Shown here in pieces: positions 55,833-63,158 of a DNA stretch of 64,000 bases. Origin of the DNA: Natrinema sp. DC36 (GTDB lineage Archaea > Halobacteriota > Halobacteria > Halobacteriales > Natrialbaceae); NCBI RefSeq assembly GCF_020405225.1, contig NZ_CP084472.1, forward strand, positions 930,001-994,000. Reading direction: 5' to 3'. The translations under genes were made by a program, and so were the position numbers. Below the pieces are notes generated by a model. That model worked only from the letters and a program-made list of their open reading frames with translations. It ran no database searches and was not told the DNA's origin. Numbering within the stretch: the stretch's first letter is position 1; each line of letters begins with the position of its first letter.

Positions 55833-56507
55833 TTATTGACTCGCGATCTGTTCCTCGAGATTCTCCTCCTCGGTGACGCCCGGGATGTCGTCGACGAACC
55901 GCTTGATAATCGCTTCCTCTGCCCGGTGGATCGTTTCGCTACACGTGGACTTGGCGATCTCGAGGTGGCCGGCCAGCTCCGTCAGTGAACAGCGCCGCGG
56001 GGTGTCGTAGTAGCCGGCTTCGACGGCGGCGACGATCACCTCGAGTTGACGGTCCGAGAGGAGTTGGCTCTCGTGGAGCCGCTCGCGGACGTGATCGATC
56101 CGATACTGGAGGCCGAAGTGTTCGAGCTGTTCGGCGAGTTCGGCCAGTCGCTCGCGGGAGCCGGTGACGTCGATCGTCGCCTCGCCGTCCTGGATTTCGA
56201 TCGGCAATTCAATCGGCATCCCCGACTCTCGAGAGGAGAACAAGAGGAGCGGTGCGGTGGTCTCGAAGTGGACCGTCGCCTCGTCGTCGCTCCACTGGGC
56301 GAGCGAGAGTTCGGTGATCTGGGGGTGTTCCTCCATGGCTTCGACCACCGCAGGGGTTTCCGCACCGGCGATTCGGACGAGGGCGAAGCCGGTGTCTGAG
56401 CCGGGAACGGCCGCGAGGACCCGAAAGGTCGATTCGGGGAAGTCCGTCGAAATCTGTTGAATCCAGATCGACTCGGGCATCGTGAGCGTGAGGGTTGCGT
56501 GGGCCAT
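55833..56507 (-). CDS. HTH-10 (Bat/DmsR-type) transcriptional regulator
   Basis: 224 residues. Alpha/beta sensor part (1-150) starting HATLTLTMPESIWIQQIST. The C-terminal HTH_10 (about 155-215) reads LLSDRQLEVIVAAVEAGYYDTPRRCSLTELAGHLEIAKSTCSETIHRAEEAI. The N-terminal Cys-rich cluster of NarO-type regulators is absent, so redox/metal sensing through Cys is not evident; DmsR-like regulators look like this. A minus-strand TATA (GTATATAG, about 56537-56530) lies about 26 nt before the ATG. Two GAAC-type dyads, at 56510 and 56546, surround the promoter. Likely controls the Fe-S/NrfD or DUF2249/nirK genes. Confidence 0.87.
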   Translation of the reverse strand: MAHATLTLTMPESIWIQQISTDFPESTFRVLAAVPGSDTGFALVRIAGAETPAVVEAMEEHPQITELSLAQWSDDEATVHFETTAPLLLFSSRESGMPIELPIEIQDGEATIDVTGSRERLAELAEQLEHFGLQYRIDHVRERLHESQLLSDRQLEVIVAAVEAGYYDTPRRCSLTELAGHLEIAKSTCSETIHRAEEAIIKRFVDDIPGVTEEENLEEQIASQ

Positions 56508-56509
56508 AC

Positions 56510-56557
56510 GAACGTGTTCCGTTCGGAGCTATATACTGGCGGTGACGAATATGTTCG
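56510..56557 (-). promoter_or_regulatory. Promoter and two dyads of the HTH-10 regulator gene
   Basis: TATA-like CTATATAC at 56529-56536 (read on the plus strand). CGAATATGTTCG (56546-56557) is centred 45 nt before the ATG, and GAACGTGTTC (56510-56519) sits at the expected transcription start, three bases from the ATG. Suggests autoregulation. Confidence 0.55.
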
Positions 56558-56591
56558 GCAAATTCCCGCGTCGCGGGAAGATCGACTGCCA

Positions 56592-56603
56592 CGAACACGT
56601 TCG
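56592..56603 (+). promoter_or_regulatory. CGAAC-N2-GTTCG dyad before DUF2249 gene 1
   Basis: CGAACACGTTCG, arms of five bases with AC between, centred 45 nt before the ATG at 56643. Part of the shared motif set at 56546 and 56936. Confidence 0.6.
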
Positions 56604-56642
56604 GACGAACGGCCAACTCGCCGCGGACCGAACGACGGTTCG

Positions 56643-56870
56643 ATGACGATCGAATCCACAGAACGAACGCTCGACATCCGTGAGATCGACGGACCGCCGT
56701 TCGACGACATCGTTGCGACACTCGAGTCGCTCGAACGCGGCGGTCAGTTACGACTGATCGTGCCGTTCGAACCGGTTCCGCTCTACGACGAACTCCACGA
56801 CCGCGGATTCGCTCACGAGAGCGAGCGACGCGAGGGCGACGTCTGGCACGTGCGTATCGAACACGTGTAG
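56643..56870 (+). CDS. DUF2249-domain protein 1
   Basis: 75 residues from ATG 56643. One DUF2249 unit: TLDIREIDGPPFDDIVATLESLERGGQLRLIVPFEPVPLYDELHDRGFAHESE, the family pattern L-D-[VI]-R-x-[IL]-x-P-P-x-x-[IL] and a V-x-F-E-P-x-P-L strand-turn. Such small proteins resemble TusA-fold proteins and are often found near denitrification and copper-enzyme genes; biochemical role unknown. Gene starts a row of three on the same strand. A dyad lies 45 nt upstream. Confidence 0.85.
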   Translation: MTIESTERTLDIREIDGPPFDDIVATLESLERGGQLRLIVPFEPVPLYDELHDRGFAHESERREGDVWHVRIEHV

Positions 56871-56935
56871 CACCGCTCGAGCCACTTCGTCGACCGTGTG
56901 AGACGCGGCGACGGTTCGCGATCGATCGGCCATCC

Positions 56936-56947
56936 CGAACATGTTCG
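56936..56947 (+). promoter_or_regulatory. CGAAC-N2-GTTCG dyad before DUF2249 gene 2
   Basis: CGAACATGTTCG, a perfect 12-base palindrome, centred 46 nt before ATG 56988 (34 nt before the alternative ATG at 56976). Third member of the shared motif set. Confidence 0.6.
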
Positions 56948-56987
56948 CACGAATTGCCATGCGGAAGCCGTTCCGATGCACCAGTAC

Positions 56988-57221
56988 ATGACGCGACTCG
57001 ACATCAGAGACATTCAACCGGTGAACCGCCACCCGACCATCCACGACGAGTTCGAGGCCCTCGAGCCGGGCGAGACGCTCACGATCGTCAACGATCACGA
57101 GCCCAAGCCGCTGTTCTACGAGTTCCAGGCCGAAGTCGAGAGCTTCGACGCCGACGGGTACGAGGTCGAACAACACGCCCCTGACGAGTTCGTCGCCCGA
57201 TTCCCGAAGCTGGAGGCCTGA
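56988..57221 (+). CDS. DUF2249-domain protein 2
   Basis: 77 residues from ATG 56988 (four codons longer from 56976). DUF2249 unit: TRLDIRDIQPVNRHPTIHDEFEALEPGETLTIVNDHEPKPLFYEFQAE, then DADGYEVEQHAPDEFVARFPKL. The HEPKPLFYEFQAE segment matches the conserved NDHDPKPLYYQF region of the family. The histidine pair HP/DH could bind metal. Same direction and probably same regulon as the flanking DUF2249 genes; function unknown. Confidence 0.88.
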   Translation: MTRLDIRDIQPVNRHPTIHDEFEALEPGETLTIVNDHEPKPLFYEFQAEVESFDADGYEVEQHAPDEFVARFPKLEA

Positions 57222-57260
57222 CCGATCGCATTCGGTCGAGATATCGCTACCGACACCGCC

Positions 57261-57554
57261 ATGCCCACGACAGCAGCCATCGTCGACCGCACGGACGCAC
57301 CGTCCGACCGACCGCGGGAAACGATCGACGTTCGCTCGCTCGGTCCCCCGGAGCCGCTGAAACGGACCCTCGAGACGCTCGCCGAACTCCCCGCGGAGAC
57401 GGTTCTGGTCCAGCGAAACGACCGCGTCCCCCAGTTTCTGTTTCCGAAACTGGACGGCCGCGGCTATACCTACGAACCAGTCGAACGCGATGACGACATC
57501 GTGACCGTCATCTGGCGGACGAAAGCGTCGCTCGAGACGATAGACGACGCGTAA
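57261..57554 (+). CDS. DUF2249-domain protein 3
   Basis: 97 residues. N-terminal extension of about 20 residues (MPTTAAIVDRTDAPSDRPRE), then a DUF2249 unit: TIDVRSLGPPEPLKRTLETLAELPAETVLVQRNDRVPQFLFPKLDGRGYTYE. The third in a row with the proteins at 56643 and 56988, but with more divergence and without the CGAAC dyad 45 nt upstream. It may be cotranscribed with the second gene (39 bases between). Function unknown. Confidence 0.82.
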   Translation: MPTTAAIVDRTDAPSDRPRETIDVRSLGPPEPLKRTLETLAELPAETVLVQRNDRVPQFLFPKLDGRGYTYEPVERDDDIVTVIWRTKASLETIDDA

Positions 57555-57616
57555 CCGGAAACCGACTTCGTGGGGCACCCTCACGACCACCGACGAGACG
57601 ATACTACCGATACCAG

Positions 57617-57972
57617 ATGATTGATGACCTCAACCGACGGCAATTTGCGGACCTGCTCGCAGCGACGACGATCGCGGCCTACGTTCTCGTCGCGCTCGGG
57701 ACTGCCGTCTCCGCGACGCTCGCCGGTGGCGTCCTCGCGATCGGCGCGAACGGGACGTTCAATCACGTGTACGAACGCGACCGCGATCGGCGGATGAACC
57801 GGACGGCCGACCGACCGACGAGGTCGCGCTCCGTTCGTTTTACGTCTCGAACTACTACCTCGGCGCGATCCTTCTCGCGATCGTCCTCGAGACGCTCGTA
57901 ATCGCCGGCCAACTGCCGTCGAACGCCACGTCGTCACCCGCTCCCGTCGGCAGTTTTCTGAGGAGTATATAG
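57617..57972 (+). pseudogene. ctaB (heme O synthase) remnant with internal deletion and frameshift
   Basis: The first frame (from ATG 57617) ends in LAIGANGTFNHVYERDRDRRMNRTADRP, matching the UbiA-type aspartate-rich motif NxxxDRDxDRxMxRTxxRP of protoheme IX farnesyltransferase. From 57817 the sequence continues in another frame as DEVALRSFYVSNYYLGAILLAIVLETLVIAGQ, resembling the C-terminal helices of CtaB, ending at TAG 57970-57972. About 200 central residues are missing and the junction is out of frame, so no functional enzyme is made. Confidence 0.7.
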
Positions 57973-58071
57973 TAGCCCACAGTATAGCGGGAAGTGCCAA
58001 TTCTATTACCGGTTCTCGGGAATCGTCGCTGCTATTGAACGGTTGTCTCCCTTCTCTTCAGATGTAAGACG

Positions 58072-59169
58072 ATGACCCAACACAACGCTCACCGACGACG
58101 GTTCCTGCAGGCGATGGGTGCAGCTGGAGCGGTCGCAGTCGCCGGCTGCCTCGGCGGTGACGAATCGGGCACCGAAGCAAACAGCGGCCAGAACGGCGGC
58201 GAGAAGGAGAAGGAGGGACTGGCGGCAGCGAAGTCAGTCGACGTCGACCGGATCGCGCGAGATCCGACGGACGTTCCGGCGCCGGTCGACTGGAGCGAGC
58301 CCCGCACGCACGACATCACGCTTCAGACCGAGCGAGTGACCGCGGAGATCGAACCCGGGGTCACGTTCGACTACATGACCTTCGAGGGGCAGGTGCCGGG
58401 GCCGATGGTTCGGGTCCGCCAGGGTGACACGGTCAATCTCACCTTCGACGTCCCCGAGGACATGAACATGGTGATGCACAACGTCGACTTCCACGCGGTC
58501 TACGGCCCCGGCGGCGGTGCTGACGCGACGACGATCGCCCCCGACGATGACCCGACCCAGATCAAATTCCGCGCGGAGTACCCAGGCGTGTTCATCTACC
58601 ACTGTGCGGTCCCGGCCATGGACTACCACATCAGTAGCGGCATGTTCGGTTCGATCCTCGTCGAACCCGAAGACGGCCTCCCCGAGGTCGACAACGAGCT
58701 CTACCTCGGCCAGCACGAGATCTACACCGCCGGCGAGGTCGGCGAAGAGGGCCACCATCCGTTCGATCACGACGCGATGATGCGCGAAGAACCCACCTAC
58801 GTCGTCTTCAACGGCCAGGCCTACGGCTTCACCGAAGACGGCGTCGGCCCCATGCAGACCAACACCGGCGAGACCGCCCGGGTCTACTTCGCCAACGGCG
58901 GCCCCAACCTGCTGAGTTCGTTCCACCCGATCGGCAACGTCTGGAGCAACCTCTACCGCAGCGGCGACCTGCTGAGCGACCCCGCCAACAACGTCGAAAC
59001 GACCCCCGTCCCGCCGGGTACCACCACCGCCGCTGAGATGGAGTTCCCCGTCCCTGGGCCGGTCAAGCTCGTCGACCACGCCCTCTCGCGGGTCGTCCAC
59101 CGCGGCGCGCTCGGCGTCGTCAACGTCCATGGCGAGGAGAACCCCGACGTCTACGACGAGGATCCGTGA
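58072..59169 (+). CDS. nirK: Copper nitrite reductase NirK
   Basis: 365 residues. Tat/lipoprotein signal: RRRFLQAMGAAGAVAVAGCLGG with twin Arg and a lipobox-like Cys near residue 25, so the enzyme acts outside the membrane. Two cupredoxin domains. Copper ligands by eye: His in HNVDFHAVYG (type 1 and type 2 sites) and the C-H-M set in YHCAVPAMDYHISSGMFG. The enzyme reduces nitrite to nitric oxide in denitrification. Located next to the DUF2249 genes and an HTH-10 regulator; no nitric oxide or nitrous oxide reductase gene is in the window. A TATA-like TTCTATTACC (58001-58010) lies about 65 nt upstream. Confidence 0.92.
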   Translation: MTQHNAHRRRFLQAMGAAGAVAVAGCLGGDESGTEANSGQNGGEKEKEGLAAAKSVDVDRIARDPTDVPAPVDWSEPRTHDITLQTERVTAEIEPGVTFDYMTFEGQVPGPMVRVRQGDTVNLTFDVPEDMNMVMHNVDFHAVYGPGGGADATTIAPDDDPTQIKFRAEYPGVFIYHCAVPAMDYHISSGMFGSILVEPEDGLPEVDNELYLGQHEIYTAGEVGEEGHHPFDHDAMMREEPTYVVFNGQAYGFTEDGVGPMQTNTGETARVYFANGGPNLLSSFHPIGNVWSNLYRSGDLLSDPANNVETTPVPPGTTTAAEMEFPVPGPVKLVDHALSRVVHRGALGVVNVHGEENPDVYDEDP

Positions 59170-59405
59170 GCGGGAGTAGGTATCCCGCCGCGAACAGCCT
59201 CGAGCGGAGAACGACCGCCCGACCCCCTCTTTCCACCGTCGAGACACTCCCGTCTTGGCACACCGTCCGTCACTCGTCCACTCGTGCAGTCAGAGTCGCC
59301 CACGTCATGCGATCCCACTCCTGAACGCGCTACGGTCGGGTAACGCGAGCCTGGTATCCGGTCACACGCAACCGAGTGTGGCACGCCAGCCGACAACCGA
59401 GGAGA

Positions 59406-60326
59406 CTACTCCCCGCTAGCGTGCTCGAGCAACAGTTCCGTCAGTCGCTCGGGTTCCTCGTGGGGGACCCAGTGACTCACTCCCGGCAGCATCTCGAGGC
59501 GGCGCTCCGTACAGAACGCGGCGCTGTCGACCGCCAGCGCGGGGACGAGCGTCGTATCGTCTTCGCCCCAGACGACGAGCGTCGGCGCGGCGACGCGGTC
59601 GATCGGCGGGTTCGGTGGATCTCGCGCGGCCGCCCGGTACCAGTTGAGCATCCCGGTGAGCGCGCGGTCCCGGCTCCAGGCCCGTCGGTACCGGGCCAGA
59701 TCAGCCTCGGTGAACGTTCCCGTCGCGGCCGTCTCTCGAAGCGCTCGCTCGAGCAGGCGGTACTCGTCGTACCGACACGCGAATTCGGGGAGCCACGGCG
59801 GCTGAAAACAGACGGCGTACCAGCTCCGGCGCAGTTGCTCGAGGTTCGCGAGTAGCTGCCGACGATACGCGGTCGGATGCGGCGCGTTGACGACGGCGAG
59901 GCGGTCGACGGCCCCGGGGAACCGACACGCGACCTCCCAGGCGACGACCCCGCCCCAGTCGTGGCCGACGACGTGGGCGGCGTCGCGTTCCTCGGTCGCG
60001 ATCAGGGCGACGACGTCTCGTGCGAGTTCATCCGTTCGGTACGCTCGAACCCCGTCTGGCTTCTCGCTGCGATTGTACCCTCGCTGATCGGGAGCGAGGA
60101 CGCGATAGCCGGCGTCGACGAGCGGCGCGATTTGCGTCCGCCACCCGTACCAGTACTCGGGAAAGCCGTGGAGCAAGACGACCAGCGGATCCGCTCGATC
60201 GCCGGCGGTGACGACGTGTAACTCGATCCCGTTGACCCGTCGGCGAGTCGACTCCGCGTCGACCGCCGACGGGACTGCGGCTCCGACTTCCGCATCCGTC
60301 GCCATCGACCGTCCGTTCGTTTCCAT
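59406..60326 (-). CDS. Alpha/beta hydrolase (epoxide hydrolase-like)
   Basis: 306 residues. Alpha/beta-hydrolase core: VVLLHGFPEYWYGWRTQIAPL (HGxP oxyanion motif), nucleophile elbow VVGHDWGGVVAWEVA with Asp in place of Ser (Asp nucleophile of epoxide hydrolases and haloalkane dehalogenases), the acid in VVWGEDDTTL and the base His in GVSHWVPHEEPER. Cap region has two Tyr (RRSWYAVCFQ and YDEYRLL). It probably opens epoxides or removes halides; substrate unknown. Monocistronic. Confidence 0.9.
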   Translation of the reverse strand: METNGRSMATDAEVGAAVPSAVDAESTRRRVNGIELHVVTAGDRADPLVVLLHGFPEYWYGWRTQIAPLVDAGYRVLAPDQRGYNRSEKPDGVRAYRTDELARDVVALIATEERDAAHVVGHDWGGVVAWEVACRFPGAVDRLAVVNAPHPTAYRRQLLANLEQLRRSWYAVCFQPPWLPEFACRYDEYRLLERALRETAATGTFTEADLARYRRAWSRDRALTGMLNWYRAAARDPPNPPIDRVAAPTLVVWGEDDTTLVPALAVDSAAFCTERRLEMLPGVSHWVPHEEPERLTELLLEHASGE

Positions 60327-60422
60327 GAGACGTCTCCTGTTCCGTCTGTCGTCACGTTGATCCGGGAGGACTGTCCCGGCAGGGCTCGCTCTTCGAGCGT
60401 TCCGATCCGGTCCGGCGGTTCA

Positions 60423-60548
60423 TCACGTCCAGACGCGGAGACAATCGGTCGAGCAGAAGTGGAGGTCGACGCTCTCCCCGACGTCGGACTCGACGTAGGT
60501 CGTTAGCGTGTACGCAACCTCGTCTGCCTCGCAGTTATCGCAGTCCAT
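60423..60548 (-). CDS. 41-residue zinc-binding protein
   Basis: ATG at 60548; protein begins MDCDNCEADEVAYTLTTYVE and ends CSTDCLRVWT with TGA at 60425-60423. Two CxxC/CxxxC pairs (CDNC and CSTDC) would bind one zinc. Haloarchaea carry many such mini zinc-finger proteins of unknown function. The gene is shorter than most annotation cut-offs. Confidence 0.65.
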   Translation of the reverse strand: MDCDNCEADEVAYTLTTYVESDVGESVDLHFCSTDCLRVWT

Positions 60549-60890
60549 ACGTTTCGTCCCGTGACAACTCTCTTGAGTATGAACCTATTAGCCGCATCGT
60601 CTGCGCGGTTAGTTCTCTATTAGAACGAGGTAATATCGTATTGAGATCGCAGTCTCGTCCCCGTTTCAAACGCGGCGGGACCGATCGACGATGCGAACCG
60701 TGACTGACGGTTGCGGATCGTCTCGCTCGAGGGAGTGGCGCTACTCGGCCTCGAGTCGCTCGCGAAATCGATTTCGGACGCTGTCCGCGGAGCCGACGGC
60801 GATTTGATCACCCGTTTCGTCTCCTCGGTTCGGCGCGCGGGGTGGGGCGGTATCGAAACCCTTACTCTCCGGAGGCCGGTGCGAACACGT
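60549..60890. other. Intergenic region upstream of gatC
   Basis: 342 bases. AT-rich around 60600-60650 and otherwise GC-rich. The frame of gatC is open upstream to 60711 but without family residues. No gene or RNA recognised. Confidence 0.4.
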
Positions 60891-61169
60891 ATGAGCGACG
60901 ACGCCGTCAGTCCCGAGGAGGTCCGCCACGTCGCGGAGCTGGCTCGCGTCGACCTCGACGACGACGAGGTCGACCGGTTCGCCGGGCAGTTCGCGGACAT
61001 CCTCGAGTACTTCGAAACCCTAGACGAGGTGCCGGAAGTCGATCGCGACGCCGATCTCGCGAACGTGATGCGACCGGACGAGGAACGTCCCTCGCTCGAC
61101 AGCGAGGAGGCGCTCCGGAACGCGCCGGAGACCGAGGATGGCTACTTCAAGGGGCCCAACGTCTCGTAA
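60891..61169 (+). CDS. gatC: Glu-tRNA(Gln)/Asp-tRNA(Asn) amidotransferase subunit C
   Basis: 92 residues from ATG 60891 (MSDDAVSPEEVRHVAELARV). GatC pattern: VSPEEVRHVAELARVDLDDDEVDRFAGQFADILEYFETLDEVPE. It stabilises GatA in the heterotrimeric amidotransferase that makes Gln-tRNA or Asn-tRNA. gatA starts two bases after its stop codon, a clear operon. gatB is not in this window. Confidence 0.94.
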   Translation: MSDDAVSPEEVRHVAELARVDLDDDEVDRFAGQFADILEYFETLDEVPEVDRDADLANVMRPDEERPSLDSEEALRNAPETEDGYFKGPNVS

Positions 61170-61171
61170 TC

Positions 61172-62443
61172 ATGTCGGAGAATATTTTCATCACGGAAGA
61201 ACGGATCGAGGGCGACGACGACGGCCCGCTGGCCGGCAAAACGGTCGCGGTCAAAGACAACATTTCGACGGCAGGCGTCCGGACGACCTGCGGCTCCCGG
61301 ATGCTCGAGGAGTACGTCCCGCCCTACGACGCGACGGTCGTCTCCCGACTGAAGGAGGCCGGGGCGACCATCGTCGGCAAATCTAACATGGACGAGTTCG
61401 GGATGGGGACGACCACCGAGACCTCTCACTTCGGCGCGACGGACAACCCCGCCGCGCCGGGCCACGTTCCCGGTGGCTCCTCGGGCGGTTCGGCGGCCGC
61501 CGTCGCCGCCGGCGAGGCCGACCTCGCGCTGGGCTCCGACACCGGCGGCTCGGTCCGCTGCCCGGCCGCCTTCTGCGGCGTCGTCGGTATCAAGCCCACG
61601 TACGGGCTGGTCTCCCGATACGGCCTCGTCGCCTACGGCAACAGCTTAGAGCAGATCGGTCCCTTCGGCGAGACCGTCGAGGACGCCGCGGGGTTGCTCG
61701 ACGTGATCGCCGGGAGCGACGAGCGGGATGCAACGACGCGTCCACCCCAACTCGAGGGCGAACGCTACGCCGACGCTGCGACCGGCGACGTCGACGGCCT
61801 CCGGATCGGCGTTCCGACGGAGCTGCTCGAGGGTGCCGACGAGGGCGTCGTCGAGACGTTCTGGGCGGCAGTGGGCGACCTCGAGGACCGCGGCGCGGAG
61901 TACCACGAGGTCAGCCTGCCCTCGGTCGAACACGCCGTCGAAGCCTACTACGTGATCGCGATGTCCGAGGCGTCGTCCAATCTCGCGCGCTTCGACGGCG
62001 TCCGCTACGGCCGTTCTGGCGGCTACGACGGGAACTGGAACGAGGCCTTCGCAGAAGCTCGTGAGGAAGGGTTCGGTGACGAGGTCAAGCGCCGGATCTT
62101 GCTGGGGACCTACGCGCTTTCGGCGGGCTACCACGACAAGTACTACAAGAAGGCCCAGGACGCTCGCGCGTGGGTCAAACGGGACTTCGACGAGGCCCTC
62201 TCGGAGGCCGACGTGCTCGCGAGTCCCACGATGCCGGTTCCACCGTTCGAACTCGGCGAGAGCCTGGACGACCCCCTCCAGTTGTATCTCGCCGACGCGA
62301 ACACCGTTCCAGTGAACCTCGCCGACCTGCCCGCGATATCGGTTCCGGCGGGCGAGACCGACGGCCTCCCCGTCGGACTCCAGCTCATCGGTCCCGCGTT
62401 CGGCGAGGAGCAGTTGATTCGCGCCGCGAGCGCGCTCGCCTGA
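61172..62443 (+). CDS. gatA: Glu-tRNA(Gln)/Asp-tRNA(Asn) amidotransferase subunit A
   Basis: 423 residues from ATG 61172. Amidase-signature protein: catalytic Lys in LAGKTVAVKDNISTAGVRTTCGS, and the Ser-cisSer-Lys triad region PGGSSGGSAAAVAAGEADLALGSDTGGSVRCPAAFCG. It frees ammonia from glutamine (or asparagine) for transamidation of mischarged tRNA. Length is at the short end of the family (bacterial forms near 480), a common archaeal trait. Operon with gatC. Confidence 0.94.
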   Translation: MSENIFITEERIEGDDDGPLAGKTVAVKDNISTAGVRTTCGSRMLEEYVPPYDATVVSRLKEAGATIVGKSNMDEFGMGTTTETSHFGATDNPAAPGHVPGGSSGGSAAAVAAGEADLALGSDTGGSVRCPAAFCGVVGIKPTYGLVSRYGLVAYGNSLEQIGPFGETVEDAAGLLDVIAGSDERDATTRPPQLEGERYADAATGDVDGLRIGVPTELLEGADEGVVETFWAAVGDLEDRGAEYHEVSLPSVEHAVEAYYVIAMSEASSNLARFDGVRYGRSGGYDGNWNEAFAEAREEGFGDEVKRRILLGTYALSAGYHDKYYKKAQDARAWVKRDFDEALSEADVLASPTMPVPPFELGESLDDPLQLYLADANTVPVNLADLPAISVPAGETDGLPVGLQLIGPAFGEEQLIRAASALA

Positions 62444-62571
62444 ACGGACCGCGACGACCGCGACTCACTTCTCGCCCGATTCGGCCGCGTCTCTATCTTC
62501 GTCGACAGATACATTTTTATACAGTTCTGTCAATTAGGACCATACCGAACGGATCACTGCAGGAGACTCTC

Positions 62572-62985
62572 ATGAAACTCTCACAGAACCAGGAAGTCGA
62601 ATTCGACGAGTTCTCGAGAGCGTGCGACCTCGTCGAGGAGTACTTCGCCGACACCGTCGACGACGTCGCGTTACACGCTCCCGTCTCTCGCCGTCAGCTC
62701 ATCGCCGTTCTCGCACGCGCACAGCTCTCCGGTCGCCAGCTCGCGGTCGACGGACTCACGGAGGAGGGAGAGGTCGTCTATCAGTCGAACGACGAAACGC
62801 TGCTCTGGCTCGACGGTGGGTTCTGGACGGACATGCGCGGGCAGCATCACCTGGCGCCCGACGAGGGTCGAGCCGCACGCGAGGTCCACCGGCGACTCAT
62901 CGAAGCCCTCGACGGCGACGTCTCGTACTATAACCGCGAACGCGACCCCTTCGTTCTCATCGAACGGTTCGACCCCTACGAGTAG
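62572..62985 (+). CDS. Hypothetical acidic protein
   Basis: 137 residues from ATG 62572, with a Shine-Dalgarno GGAG 9 bases upstream and an AT-rich promoter CATTTTTATACAG near 62512. Predicted all-soluble helical protein: FDEFSRACDLVEEYFADTVDD, SRRQLIAVLARAQLSGRQLAVDG, then WLDGGFWTDMRGQHHLAPDEG and EALDGDVSYYNRERDPFVLIERFDPYE. It does not match a family that I recognise; the length and halophile codon use indicate a real gene. Confidence 0.65.
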   Translation: MKLSQNQEVEFDEFSRACDLVEEYFADTVDDVALHAPVSRRQLIAVLARAQLSGRQLAVDGLTEEGEVVYQSNDETLLWLDGGFWTDMRGQHHLAPDEGRAAREVHRRLIEALDGDVSYYNRERDPFVLIERFDPYE

Positions 62986-63158
62986 TCCCGCCGGCACCGC
63001 CGGTGGACGTCCGTTGACGGAACTCGAGCGGCGCTCCCTGCGATCGTTCGAGGGAACTATCTATCAGCACTGACCACTCTCACGCTCGAGACGACGGAAC
63101 GCGTTCGTTCGAGATCGTTCCGTAGCCACCTCGAGCTCTCGATTGCCACGGCGTATTC

